A stretch of 64,000 nucleotides of DNA from Usnea hakonensis (GCA_013423325.1 BLJB01000028.1:62001-126000); one strand, 5' to 3'. Counted from the stretch's first letter, positions 42,590-54,819 are shown. Made by a program: numbers and translations. Notes: a model not told the origin generated them from the letters alone.

Positions 42590-43576
42590 ATGCCGCAGCT
42601 CACCTGGCTTGTGACAGGCACATCCTCTGGCTTTGGCGAACAGTTCGTCGAGAGCATTCTTGAACGAGGCGACCGAGTCATAGCCACAGGGAGACCGGCC
42701 GACCAACGTCTTCAATTTCTCAAAAAGGCCGGAGCAGCAATCCTCGAGCTCGATGTTCGCGCCACTCAGACCCAGCTTGATTTCAAAGTCCACGAGGCGT
42801 TAGCTATCTACGGAGGAGTCGACATACTCGTCAACAATGCTGAATTCATTGAAGGCGCATTGGTGGAGGAGCTTAAGTAAGGTCCCGAATATTCTATTAA
42901 GGGTTTCGTTATTCAACTAAATAACTAATAACTTGCAGTCACGAGAGACTCCTCAAAGGATTCGAAGCCAACCTATTCAGTCCCATTAATCTTACCCGTG
43001 CGCTTCTCCCACATTTCCGAGAAAAGCGCAAAGGTGTACTATTATTTATAAGCTCCGTTGGTACCTACGGAGGTACTATCGGAGCAGCTACCTTTTTTTC
43101 CAGCAAAAGCGCGCTTAAAAGTAATCCCCCATCCCCATTTATCCAGACTCTTTTTATTTCTCCAAAAGCTAATTCAAACGTCACTACCAGTCGTGGTAGA
43201 CTATCTTAGGGAAGAAGTTTCGGCCTTTGGTATCCAGTACTATCTTATTATACCAGGCTACTATCAAACCAAAATCTTTACCCAGGGCCACATCAAGTTC
43301 AGGCCACCAAGCATTCCAGACTATGTTGAGTTCAACAAGCTATATCAAGCCGGTGTTGCCTCCCTCCATAAAAACCAACCAGGCGATCCCAAAAAGGCGA
43401 CGGATTATATTGTGGATGTCGTTCGGGGTGAGGGTAAAGCTACTGGAAAGACTCTACCTCATAGGCTTCCTGTTGGTGCAGAGGCATTTGCCAAAATGCG
43501 CGAGCGATGTTTAGAGATTGTAAAGATTTGTGACGAGTGGGAGCATGTCACCACCGACACCAATCTGGAGTCATGA
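42590..43576 (+). CDS. short-chain dehydrogenase with Tyr-to-Phe active site
   Basis: Exons 42590-42876, 42939-43120 and 43191-43576 agree in phase (284 residues). The Rossmann signature is TGTSSGFG near residue 9, and ILVNNAEF is the NNAG-equivalent. The catalytic Ser is in LLFISSVGTYGG. Where classical SDRs have Y-x-x-x-K, the protein reads TFFSSKSAL, with Phe (TTT) in place of Tyr and the Lys kept. The family reduces or oxidises carbonyl/hydroxyl groups with NAD(P). The change of a single base from TAT to TTT makes loss or change of activity likely. The gene opens a same-strand group with a hydrolase, two GMC oxidoreductases and a transporter. Confidence 0.82.
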
Positions 43577-44165
43577 CGGTAAGATGAGATGATAAGAGGC
43601 AGGAAGTACAGGAGCGATATTTTCGTAGCTAAAAATCTCTGCCATAACCACAAACTGTTATAAGAGTCTTTTCTTCCCAACCTGATTCGTCGGTAAAAGC
43701 CTCGTAAATTGAAGCGTGAAGCCCACGGCCACGACTCCTCTGAACCGCACGCTTATAAGTTCCCTTCGAGGCGTAGAGTAATCCGGAGATTGAATCAGTG
43801 TTAAGTAGAGGCAGACCAAATTCGTTGACGCCGCCGTGCGCAATCCCCTGACTCGTTCATGCCAACCATTGACTTCATTTTATTCTCCCACACCATCTCT
43901 TTTGTGAAGCCCGCTTTTTGGTCTTACTACATATTTAGCGGTATTTTTGTGTGTAACGTCAACTTTGTGTGACCGTCTCGGTAACAAGAGCAGGCAGCCC
44001 TACAAAGCATGCGGTTATCCGGTTGACGCTGGTCTCCGTAATTGCAGGAATGTGACCCATCGCCTCGCATCACATGACGCCTGGCAGCGGCTTCACAGAT
44101 TCAGGTGTTCAAGCTGTTTTTTTTTCTCAACATCCTTCCAATTTTTCACTAGGCTTGCTCAGAAC

Positions 44166-45007
44166 ATGGGTACCTCTTCGAAACCAGTCTTCGTCATCGT
44201 GCCCGGCGCCAGCCAAACCCCTTCACACTACGCCTACTTGTCACACCTTCTGATATGCCAAGGCTACGGCACCTTGTCGGCACTACTTCCTACCGTCGGT
44301 ACCAGCGCACCTGTCACCGCCGAGGAGGATGCAGAGTTTATCCGTTCACGCATGCTTCTTCCCGTGCTGGATATTGAAAAGCACGATGTAATTATGATCT
44401 CACACTCTTATAGCGGTATGCCCGCGAGTGCAGCTGCCCGAGGCTTAGGTAAGGCGGACCGTGGTATGGAGGGTAAGACAACCTCTGTTCTGGGTCAAAT
44501 CTTCATCGCCTCGATTCTACCTCGAGGGGGAGATGGAAAAGATGTCGTTACCACATTCGGCTGGTGGATACCACCTCATATTCAGGTCGTTGTATGTTAT
44601 TTCTCGAAGTCGTCGCGGCTTTATTGTAGTCTTCGACCCTGACTAGAATCTAGGAGGACGAAAATCTAATCAAATGCGATGATCCAAAACCACATTTGTA
44701 TCAAGATGTTCCGCCAGTCTTAGCGGACGCTGCGGTTCTGTCGGCCATCATTCACAGCCTGACTGCATTCAAGAGTCCATGCCCGGCTGCGACTTGGGAC
44801 GCAGACGCCTTCAAGGGCAGTTGCGCTTACATTCGAACTCTTGATGACCAAGCCTTTCCTTTTCCGGCCCAGAACTTGATGCTAGAGGGAACTGGGCAGG
44901 AGTGGATTACCAAGGATATAGAAACCGGGCATAGCCCACAGTTCGCTGCGCCGGAGAAATTGAGCAACGTTATTGTAGAGCTGGCGAAGCATTTTGAAAC
45001 AATGTAA
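44166..45007 (+). CDS. alpha/beta hydrolase (esterase-like)
   Basis: Exons 44166-44591 and 44654-45007 (259 residues). The fold starts FVIVPGASQTPSHYAYL. The nucleophile is Ser81 in ISHSYSGMPA. The acid is in YIRTLDDQAFP, and the base His is in IETGHSPQF, giving the triad in normal order and spacing. GWWIPPHI and DDPKPHLYQDVP match fungal members of this small hydrolase group, which act on esters or lactones. The frame is open upstream to 43947, but the family-like start is MGTSSKPVFV. Both neighbours in the cluster are redox enzymes. Confidence 0.85.
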
Positions 45008-45109
45008 ATAGCAGCTAGAGCATTGGACTCTTGGCGAAGGTAGTTGTTAAATGTATGGAGAGCGAATTGACCATAGTGAGTTAACGGACACAGTAGACAC
45101 ACGATTAGA

Positions 45110-45560
45110 GATCATCACTCTTACTACGCTTATATTAGGACTTAAATATAATATATTTTATTGTAGACTTACTTCTAGGCCTCGATCTTATTAGTAGTTA
45201 ACGGATTAAAGTCTTTAGCTAATATTATATCTCTAAAAGCTTTAGTTCGTTTCTTAAATTATTATTTCTATATCTAATAATTATCTATACCTTTAAGCTT
45301 ATTACTTTAATATTTATTAAGACGACTTAGAGACGCTAAGATTTTGGTTTCTTCTATTAATATACTTAGTCGGAATCTGAAGATCTATCCCTTTCTAGTT
45401 CTAATTCTGATAAAGATGAGGATAAATCTGGTTCCGATTCTAACTTGATAGGGGTTGATACGATTCGGATGAATCTGATCCCGAAGCGGATGAATCTGAT
45501 TCGGATTCGGATGAATCTGATTCTGATTCTGATTCTGAAGAGGATGAACCCGATAAGCAA
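45110..45560. repeat. AT-rich relic with Asp/Ser-codon repeats
   Basis: About 45110-45360 is very AT-rich and without open frames, as in RIP-eroded elements. Next, 45470-45540 is built of GATTCGGATGAATCTGAT-like units that encode a DSDESDSDSD tract in one + frame. The tract is flanked by short open sequence ending in EEDEPDKQL. It looks like the acidic end of a former transposon or host protein. Confidence 0.55.
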
Positions 45561-46066
45561 CTTAATTGCCCAAAGGGCTTCACGAGTCACTGGTTCGAAT
45601 TTTGGTTTCGGGGACGAAGTGCTTGTGCTTAGAGTCTCTAGTATTGGTGATGCCGGTTTGGCTCGTAGACCGAAGAGATCAGTATCGGAAGGTATTACTA
45701 ATACTGATACAGATCGCCCAGAAGACGAAGAAGACGTGGAGTCTGCGAGAGATTTCGGGGTGTACTCGCTGTCTGTATCGCTGTTCGGGACTTGAGATAG
45801 TGCTTCGAGGGTAAGCGAGAAGTCTCTCTTGGCTTTGCAATTCTTGCGATGTAACGTGCATCTTCGTTTACGCTAGTGGTGCAAGGAGCCGCAACACGAT
45901 TTAAAAGCTGACAGCTGACGGGCGTCTGCTACGAAAGCCATCTATCACATAAACACCTTGTATCCACCACCAACAAACCCCGAAGAGCGACATTATCTTG
46001 TAACGCGTTTTCAATCTTCTCCGTATCGTCTGCTTCTAATCCCAGCTTTCTGAATTGTTTAACGCT

Positions 46067-48444
46067 ATGTTGAGCAAGCACCTCTCTCTACTGCTGGGCT
46101 GTACGACATTTACGTCAGTCGTGTGGTCTGCCTCGGGCTATACTCAGCAGAGTGGAGGAAGGACGCGATTATTAGGGAGCTCCTTTGGTATTCTCGGCAT
46201 AAATGCTACATATGACTACGTTGTACGACGTCAATTGATCCACGGCAGCCTCCTCTCACTGCTAGCTTACTAATACATACAAGATCATAGGAGGCGGGAC
46301 CGCAGGGCTCACTATAGCTAATCGACTGGCTGCAAACCCAGCGATCTCCGTGGCCGTCATCGAGGGCGGCAGCTTTTACGAAATCGATAACGGCAATGTA
46401 TCTCAGATCCCCGCTCTTGACGTAGAGTACTCCTCGCCAAGTCCGGCAACCATCCAACCGCTAGTCGACTGGGGAATCGTAACAGTACCCCAGAATGTAT
46501 TAATCCTATCTTAAGCATGGCTTGACTTCAACTCCGTCGAGTCTCGTATACTTATCAAATGATTTTTCTCTAGCAATTGGACGGACGCGAGATACATTAT
46601 ACGCAAGGCAAATGTCTTGGAGGAGGGTGGGTATTGCTCCGCAAAGCCATGATATTGTCTATGTTGACGCAATCATCCAGGTCTGCTCGAAATTATCTGG
46701 CATACCAACGGTGACGTCTGGCCCGCATGTTCTTCTTTGGGGTACCTGCTGACAAATTCACAAGCGGATCAAGTGGCTCGTACCAGGAATGGGCGAATCA
46801 CGTTGGGGACCAAAGCTATACATTCAACAATACTCTACCATATTTCGAGAGAAGCCCACATTTTACACCACCAAATTACTCTAAGCGCGGAAGTGCAAGC
46901 CAGCTACTGTATGATCCATCATCGTTCAATCCTACGGGGGGACCGCTTCAAGTGTCATACTCGAACTTTTATCAGCCAGTATCTTCTTTCATAAAGAAGG
47001 CTTTTCTTAGCCTTGGGCTACAGAACATTGCGGGTCTGAACAGCGGTAGACTTATCGGCTTCTCCGAGTTTACCTTAACAATAGACCCACAGGCTGGGAC
47101 GCGTAGCTCATCGGAAACTTCTTTCTTGCAAGAGTCCATTGCTTCCTCTACGCTACAGGTCTACCAGAAAACCCTTGCTCAGAGAATTATCTTCGACGGA
47201 AATAATACTGCGACGGGAGTCGATGTGGTTACAGCAGGTAGGGATTATACACTATCTGCTACCAAGGAAGTGATTCTTGCTGCTGGAGTGGTCAGTCCTC
47301 GGAGACTATTTTTTACCGCGCAATTACTCATATAGTGCAGTTTCGCTCTCCTCAGTTGCTGATGGTCTCGGGTATTGGTCCATCAGCAACTTTAAGACAG
47401 CTTGGCATCCCTACTGTATACGAGTCTGAAGGCGTGGGCCAGGGCATGTGGGTACGTGAACATCAGTATCCAGTGCAGCAACTGTGATATTTGCGTTGTT
47501 GATATTCTTTTTAGGATCAGCCACTCTACAGCATTACCTACAAAGTGAATGTCACAACTAACTCACAACTTCTCGTCAATCCTGCTTTTCTTTACCAAGC
47601 TACCGAAGACTATCTCGACAACCAGACGGGGCCTTTAGATAGCGCGGGAGGTAATTGGGTTGGTATGTTGACTCCACCCTGTGAGGCCAGATGCAGGCTT
47701 ACCATATCTCATCAAAGGCTGGGAAAAGCTTCCGAAGTCTCTTCGATCTGGACTAAGCAATTCAACGATCTCCGAACTAAGCCAATTCCCCTCGGACTGG
47801 CCGGAACTTGAGCTATTGCCACTAGCCGCCACCACAGCAACGGTGGCGGACACCGACAACTACTTCTCAGTATCAATAGTAGTCCTCGCAACTTCATCGA
47901 GAGGAAATGTAACCATCAATTCCACCGATACTAGCGACAACCCCTTGGTAAGTCCAAATTGGCTGTTAACGAAGGCTGATCAGGAGCTCGCTATTCAAGG
48001 CTTTAAACGCGCGCGGGAGATTGCAAATGTAACTGGTATAACTATTGGGCCGGAGACCTCTCCTGGTACCCAAACACAGACAAACGCCCAGATATTGAAG
48101 TATATCAAGCAAAATATGGCGCCTATTCATCACGCGTGTGGAACATGTAAGTTGCCAGTAATGATTAGGTATTATTTATACTACGCTGATAGCACTAGGT
48201 TCAATGGGGCGCAAAAATGACTCAACCGCAGTGGTCGATACGAACGGGAGGGTCTTTGGGGTGCGCTCACTGCGAATTGTGGATGCTTCAATATTTCCTC
48301 TTCTACCGCCAGGGCATCCTCAGTCGACGGTTTGTAAGTCTTTCTGCTACCAGGTTCCGTCAGAGTCTGATAGCTCACTCTACTTACCGTACAACAGACA
48401 TGCTAGCGGAAAAGATTGCCGATAGTATCGCGCGCGGTAACTGA
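46067..48444 (+). CDS. secreted GMC oxidoreductase (glucose oxidase/aryl-alcohol oxidase type)
   Basis: Ten exons fit without a phase conflict: 46067-46222, 46284-46496, 46574-46626, 46681-46710, 46765-47290, 47341-47451, 47515-47662, 47697-48146, 48199-48333 and 48398-48444 (622 residues). A signal peptide ([20 protein letters not shown]) precedes the FAD motif [36 protein letters not shown] is the GMC signature 1 region. [15 protein letters not shown] is signature 2. The active site His is in HHACGTCSMG, and the second is in [10 protein letters not shown]. Such flavoenzymes oxidise alcohols or sugars, often releasing hydrogen peroxide. It appears intact despite the many small exons (30-53 bp). 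Confidence 0.88.
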
Positions 48445-49660
48445 GCGTGCAATAGGACCCATTCAGAAATTTGATTATGTTCTATTATGAGAAAGCATGT
48501 GCTATGCGGCGACAGGCACAGCAGCGTGATGAAATGTGTATGGTCAGATTAGATAGACTGTTACATTACCAATCTTTACATTACCTGTATTGTGCCACCA
48601 TAGTTGAAAACACTCTTCTCCACCTGTGGTTCCTTGTCAAATATTGGTGAGTGTGTCTTCATCGTTGCAGTGACGGCATAGACTAAAAATAAAGCACGCC
48701 CCATGGACGGTCTGGACAACTCACCCCCGAAAGAAACCAAGACCATAGGTGTGCATACATGCGTGTGCATGTGTACGTGGGACCAGGATAACAATAAAAT
48801 GCTTGCTTTCCGCCAGGAGGAAGATGACAAGGACTAATGCAAGGCAGCGGCTCGAGCTAGGCAGTCATTTCATACTAACGATCGTGGGTGACATGGGAAG
48901 ATTCCTGAGTTCAGCTTCCTTGGAGTTGCCCAGCTGATTTTGGCCTGCAGAATCCATCGAAGAGGGAAATCTTCTTTGCAGATCACGATCAGCACGATCA
49001 GTCGCCGTTCTGATCGGCGTAGTTGGGTGATCCGTGATACTCCGTGGCACAATGCATGTCGGGGATTGGCAAAGATCAGCGGCGTCATCTTCCAACGTAA
49101 TCGCCGAGCGAATAGGTTCAAATAGCAGTACCCCTTGTTACGCATTGCCGTTGGGCCCTCTCTCTTTTCTCGTCTCGTCAAACCAAGTCTTCAATCTTCA
49201 ATCCGTAGGTCCCGGTAAGTACATGAGGCTGCACGGACTGTAGGTAAAGGACATCTTAGCGTCGATTATGGATACGGAAATATCAATCTTAGCGCCGTAA
49301 GTAATCAGAAGTGGTTTCAATCGATGAAATTCAAAAATTAGATATTTTTCGTGGATTCAGGTCCATGGATTCGCTCGGCTTGTTTACCACTCTATGAATC
49401 CATATGGATTCGCTCATGGATTGGGATTCGGATGGATTTTGTTATGCACAGACATGGATTTATGGGTGGATTCGTGGTGTGTAAAGTACTTAGGAAGCTT
49501 GGTTATTTCTATCTAAAATCTGCTGCTAAGTAAAGTAGATTACCTTACATACTTTACCTAGGGCTCAAATCTGTATAGAGTTTACCGCTAATTTAAAGCC
49601 CGAGGCTATCGAATCCCGCGGATTCGCGCTAAATCCACGAAAAAAAATCTACTTTAAGTA
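48445..49660. other. intergenic DNA with ATGGATTCG-like repeats
   Basis: No gene is supported. About 49355-49475 contains repeated (C)ATGGATTCG/GGATT words, probably an eroded minisatellite. The right end turns AT-rich before the TIR element. Confidence 0.5.
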
Positions 49661-50046
49661 CAGTAAACCCTGGTTATAGCGATATGGTTGGTGCGAAATT
49701 AAATATCGCTGTGTAGAGGTTATCGTTGTAACAAATAGCGCTAAGACTCCCGAAATTATAAAATACCCGCTTTCTAGTTAAAAACTTCTGTATTTTACCC
49801 TCGTATTCGTATTAGACCTAGTAAAACGACCTTTTTTTTCGGTATACTTTTAGACTATAAGTATCTCTACGCCTAAATTAGGTGTGTAGTTACCTCTCGA
49901 TATAGCGATATTCTAGATAAAATCTAACGATATTCCAGTAAGGGGGTTTATCGCTATTTGTATAGGGTAAAAGTATGGTGGAGAAAAAAATATCGCTGTA
50001 GAGCGGTTATCGCTAAATCCAATATCGCTGTAGCCAGGGTTTACTG
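49661..50046. mobile_element. 386-bp TIR element (MITE, Tc1/mariner-pogo type)
   Basis: The left end CAGTAAACCCTGGTTATAGC and the right end, read on the minus strand as CAGTAAACCCTGGCTACAGC, are inverted repeats of about 27 bp. They differ by two C/T transitions. Both ends abut TA (49659-49660 and 50047-50048), the target duplication of the Tc1/mariner superfamily. The interior is AT-rich and has no transposase frame. ATATCGCTGT words recur inside near each end. It is a non-autonomous element; its helper is not in the window. Confidence 0.82.
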
Positions 50047-50340
50047 TACTCTGAATAACCTAACCCTATCAACATGCTACAGTAAAGCCCCTTTAGAGCT
50101 ATACGTAGTATCCCTACCTAGGTACTTATCATTCCGAAGGACGCGAGCGCTTTGATATGCGGAGATTAGGCTAAAACCCGCCCGTAAATCCGCCTGCGGC
50201 GACCTTACCAAATGTCATTTTGATCATGTGACTGGTTTTCCACCATCGTGGAAAGCTGACAGTTCACCCAGATAGATAGATGGATACAATACTGGAGAGC
50301 CACAAGATCCACTCCCTTACTATCACGTCTGTCCAATATC

Positions 50341-52244
50341 ATGACTTCGACTTCACAGCTTGACCATTTCACCTTCATCATCGTTGGAGGCGGGACCGCA
50401 GGATTAGTCTTGGCGAATCGCCTCACTGATGACCCCAAAGTCTCTGTCCTAGTCATCGAGGCTGGTTCAAACCGTCTTACAGACCCGAAGATCACAACTC
50501 CCGGCCTTGCTATCACCTTGTACGATGATCCAACTTATGATTGGAGCTTTGACACTGTGCCTCAAGTACGTGATTTACTTCTCAGTCAGCCGAATAGACT
50601 GCATAGACACCTTTTGGACTAATCTCTGGCTGCTGAAATAGGAAAATCTGTATGGAAAGCGAGTCAGCCATTCTCGAGGCAGAGTTCTTGGAGGCTCAAG
50701 CGCTATTAATGTACTAGCTTTGATATATCCTTCAAAATCCAGCATCGACGCCTGGGCAAAGTTGGGAAATAAAGGGTGGGACTTCAACACCTTGGCGCCC
50801 TACTACCGCAAGTTTCATACTTTCAATACGCCCTCCAAGAAGACTGAAGAGACTTTGGCGACTAGTTATATTAATGAAGAGCTTTCGGCTACTACGGGCC
50901 CAATACAAGCCTCCTTCCCAGAAGTTCACGGTCCGCTAGGAAAAGCATGGCCGGAAACGTTCAAGAACCTTGACTTTGCTATGACAACAGATCCACTGTC
51001 CGGACAATCTACTGGAGGGTTCAGCTACACTTCATCGGTAGACCCAAAGACTCGTGAACGAAGTCATGCAGGTTCTGCATATTACGCCCCTGTCGCCGAC
51101 AGGCCAAACCTCCATCTCCTTACAGAGACCCTGGTGGAGAAGATCATACTAACTAAGCATGGATCTGATGTGGTCGCCACTGGCGTACAATTCAATCGCG
51201 ATAATAGGAGTGAGATTAGGAAAGCCAGCAAGGAAGTGCTCCTATGCGCAGGAGTCTTTCAGTCGCCTCAACTACTCGAGCTCTCCGGAATCGGCCCACG
51301 GAAGCTACTCCAGTCCTATGGGGTTGATCTAGTCGTAGAAAACCCCCAACGTTGGCGAGAACTTACAAGATCATCCAATAAGTGGAATGTGCTTCGAGGT
51401 CATCGATAGCCTTCCAACCGGGGATATAATCCGTGACCCAGCTATTCTTAAGGGTGCAATGGAAGCCTATCAATCTTCTCGTACAGGCCCACTCGGGTCA
51501 AGCGTTCATTCCATTGCCTGCCTGCCCGTTGTCGAGTTCCTCTCTGAAAGAGGAAAAAGTGAATTGGCCAAACTTCTGGACACCTACACCGAGCTTTCTT
51601 CACCATCTCAGCCCGCCTCCCAAAGCACGCAACACGCGATCCTCCGCGCCATCCTTGAATCCCCTACCGATGGGTCGGTGATCATTGGCATGGGATCAAG
51701 GCAGCTTCACTTCCAAGCTCGCCTCCAGAAAGACATATATGCCGTCACCGATCCTAAAAACTTTGTCTCGTTTCTTGTTGCTCTTGCGCATCCCTATTCC
51801 CGCGGCACGGTTCACATCGCCTCAGCCTCGCCTTCCACTCCTCCGAAAATCGATCCTCGCTACCTCTCACACCCCCTAGATTTGGAAATCCTCGCCAGAC
51901 ACATACGCTACATCCCTACCATCGCAAAAACTGAACCACTTGCCTCGTTCGTAAAAGAAGGTGGGAAACGCTTGCCAGAGGGAATGGATATTAGCACCTT
52001 GGACGCTGCGAAGGAGCACGTAAGGAGGAATCTCATAACTAACAATCATCCCTGTGGAACTTGCGCCATGCTACCACAAGAAAAAGGCGGTGTCGTCGAC
52101 GAGAATCTGAGGGTCTATGGTGTCAGAAACTTACGTGTTGTGGATGCAAGCGTCTTTCCAATGATTCCCAGGGGCAATATTCAGAGTAGCGTGTATGCTG
52201 TTGCGGAGAGAGCAGCCGATTTGATCAAGGGCGAAGAGAATTAG
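50341..52244 (+). pseudogene. GMC oxidoreductase with single-base frameshift
   Basis: Exon 1 is 50341-50565; exon 2 starts at 50642 (Q|ENLYGKRVSH). The FAD motif is FIIVGGGTAGLVLANRL. Next are HSRGRVLGGSSAINVLALIY and CAGVFQSPQLLELSGIGP. At a run of five C (51343-51347) the frame breaks. The protein VDLVVENP should continue NVGENLQDHP, which is in the next frame, and then reads open to 52244. It covers NNHPCGTCAMLP (active-site His) and PRGNIQSSVYAVAERA (Asn at the second position). One C fewer restores the family consensus, so this is either a sequencing/assembly error or a recent null allele. No signal peptide: an intracellular enzyme, unlike the GMC gene upstream. Confidence 0.8.
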
Positions 52245-52616
52245 TCTATGAAGAGAAGTCGTACCTCAATGACATTATATCTAAGGATGGGAAAGACCTC
52301 TGCGCGAGGTAACATCGATGTTAGGCATTTTTGGAATGATAGTCGTTGAGCTAGACTAGGGTCAAACTTCGTGTGCAAAATACTTGAAGATAGCATATAC
52401 GCAGCTGCGTGAGCAGACGTCGTAGTAGACTCGTATCTCTATAAGGCCAATGGGCATTCCCAAACCGGGAACTGAAATGACGTGTGCGGCCGCCTAAACT
52501 CAGCCTCGGCTCTAATTTCAAATATATATCTCTCTCATTGTTACCCCCCCTTTTCTCTCTTATAGTTCTTGACAACCTATTTCAGGCAGCCAAGATGCCA
52601 ACTGCATTCTTCAGCA

Positions 52617-54819
52617 ATGTCAGAACCCAAAGAAATAGCTGATACATCACCACAATCGTCGTCTCAAAAGACCAGAGATGTTGAAGACGAGGCTAACGTT
52701 CATGCAGAGAGTCCAGAAGTTCCAGCCTCGCCGAGAAGCGTTCATGGTTTAAAGGTATGGCGGTACCCTTTGATTAACTGACCTCTGGCACCAATAATCA
52801 TTCATACAGTGGATTTTGGTCGTGGTCGGTATACTTTCAAGTATACTGATCTATGCTCTCGACACAACTATCACCGCAGATGTCATCCCTGTAAGGAAAC
52901 CCTCACATATTCCACAAAGCGGTGGGGCTGATACATTTCTCTCCGTCACAGAGCGTCGTCAGCGAGCTTGGCCAGGCAGAAAAAATCACTTGGCTATCAG
53001 TCGGGTCAGTAGCCCAAGAACACATTTCATCTGTCCAGTTGATTTGACAAGACATGGTATATGAGAGCGAACATAAGAACCACAGACTGACGGTACTACT
53101 GCTTTGTTAGCTTCATGGTCGGCGGCGCATCCTCCGTCCTTCTTATTGGCAGAATCTTTGGTATCGCAGACGCCAAACAACTTTACATTGGCTTTACCAT
53201 CCTCTTTCTAGCTGGCTCGGCGCTCTGTGGAGCTGCGCCAACTATAAATGCGTTCATCGTGGGTAGGGTTCTCGCGGGGTTGGGTGGTAATGGCATGTAT
53301 TTGGGCGTGTTAACGCTCTTGAGTGTGAACACGAGTGCTAAAGAGAGGCCGGCTTATTTGGGTTTGACGTAAGTGAGAGTTGTCTCTCTTATCGAGAAGA
53401 GCAATCTACGTCCATATCCCTCGAATCGTGCCGGATCGTTGATGACTAGATAGGGGCCTAGTGTTTGGTGTTGGCATCGTATGTGGACCAGTCGTCGGTG
53501 GTGCATTCGCACAGAGCAGCGCCACGTGGCGCTGGGGATTCTATCTAAACCTAGTGGTTGGAGGAATCTTTGCGCCTGTATACCTATTCTTATTGCCAAA
53601 TTTTGATCCGAGGTTCGGGCAGGAGGATCTGTTGACACGATTCCAAAGGATCGATTATGTCGGTGCGTTGCTTAGCATCGGCACACTGGTCAGCGTCATC
53701 ATGGCCATCAATTTTGGAGGGACACTATACGCCTGGAACAGCGGACAAGTCATCACACTATTTGTAGTAGCTGCAGTGCTCCTCACTGTATTTGCATTAC
53801 AGCAGCGATTTAGCGTCTGGACGAACGAGTCCGAACGTATGTTCCCAGTGCATTTCCTTGCAAACAAAGAAGCAGTCTTGCTCTTTGTGCTCAATTCAGC
53901 CTCAAATGCTGGAGGCTATATTCCTCTGTATTACATACCGCTCTTCTTCCAATTCACTAGAGGAGATGATGCATTGAAGGCGGCAGTTAGGCTGCTGCCG
54001 CTTGTGTTTGTGTACAGCTTCACAGTCATCTCGAACGGCTTATTCATGTCAAAGTTTGGCCTTTATCAACCGTGGTTTGTTGTTGGAAGCGCGTTGCTAT
54101 TAATCGGTGGGGCTGTGTGCTGTAGGTGTTGCTCTCAGGCCTCTTTGGACCTGTAATAAACTTGCTGACTTTGCCCGTTTAGCTGTGATTACTAAAACCA
54201 CACCCACTGCCAATATATACGGCTTCGAAATTCTCCTTGGTGTCGGAGCCGGCTGTCAAGCTCAGACAGGGTATGCGGTGATGCAAGCTATGGTCGATCG
54301 GTCCCAGCTCTCCCAGGCCATTAGCTTCATATTGCTTGGTAAGATCATCTCTACCGTCAACATAAGTTTCCTCGTCATAACAATATCGAATTCAGCCCAA
54401 CGCTTAGGCTTAACCTTTGGCCTCTCCATTGCCGGAGGTTTTTTCGTCAACGATGCTCTCAAAGGCTTACAGCACGCCCTTCCTAGCGTACCTCGAGAAC
54501 AGTTGTTGGGTGTCATTACCGGTACTAGCGGAGATGGCTTTGAATACTTGCCGCGCGGGGAACAATCAATTGCCATCAATACACTAACAGTTGCACTGAG
54601 AAAAGTGTAAGTGCTTCTCTGTGAGTAATAGATTACGTAGAATTTGCTAACAGATGTAGGTTCATTCTGGTATACGTGGCTGGTGCGGTTGGACTTATCG
54701 CTTCCGCGTTTCTTCATGTAAGTGTGACTGCTCTGATAGCCCCTTTCACCTGGTCGTTGATGTTTGTGATATGATAATATATTGACTGAGAGTCGTAGCC
54801 GAGAAAACGCATTAATTAG
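52617..54819 (+). CDS. MFS multidrug/toxin efflux transporter (DHA-type)
   Basis: Eight exons, all phases agreeing: 52617-52754, 52810-52890, 52952-53004, 53111-53368, 53454-54121, 54183-54606, 54660-54717 and 54799-54819 (566 residues). A 40-residue acidic cytosolic tail precedes WILVVVGILSSILIYALDTT. LDTTITADVIP is a variant of the DHA2 motif. GRIFGIADAKQLYI replaces the usual motif A, and GLVFGVGIVCGPVVGGAF is motif C of drug antiporters. At least twelve hydrophobic helices follow, with a late loop ending in SGDGFEYLP. It probably exports the product or toxic substrate handled by the neighbouring oxidoreductases. A short upstream ORF (ATG 52595) overlaps the start. Confidence 0.9.

Noticed and set aside
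43947..44165. Longer N-terminus for the alpha/beta hydrolase
   Set aside because: The frame is open, but the extra 73 residues do not resemble the family, and the start at 44166 lies a few residues before the conserved FVIVPGA strand.
45580..45625. GGTTCGAAT motif resembling a tRNA B box
   Set aside because: No A box at the right distance, and the flanking bases do not form T-arm or acceptor stems.
11204..49560. Scattered AAGTAAGGTA / TACCTTACTT words (about 11204, 16232, 38960, 49535)
   Set aside because: The matches are short and in AT-rich DNA; no terminal repeats or target duplications could be set, so a mobile element is not claimed.
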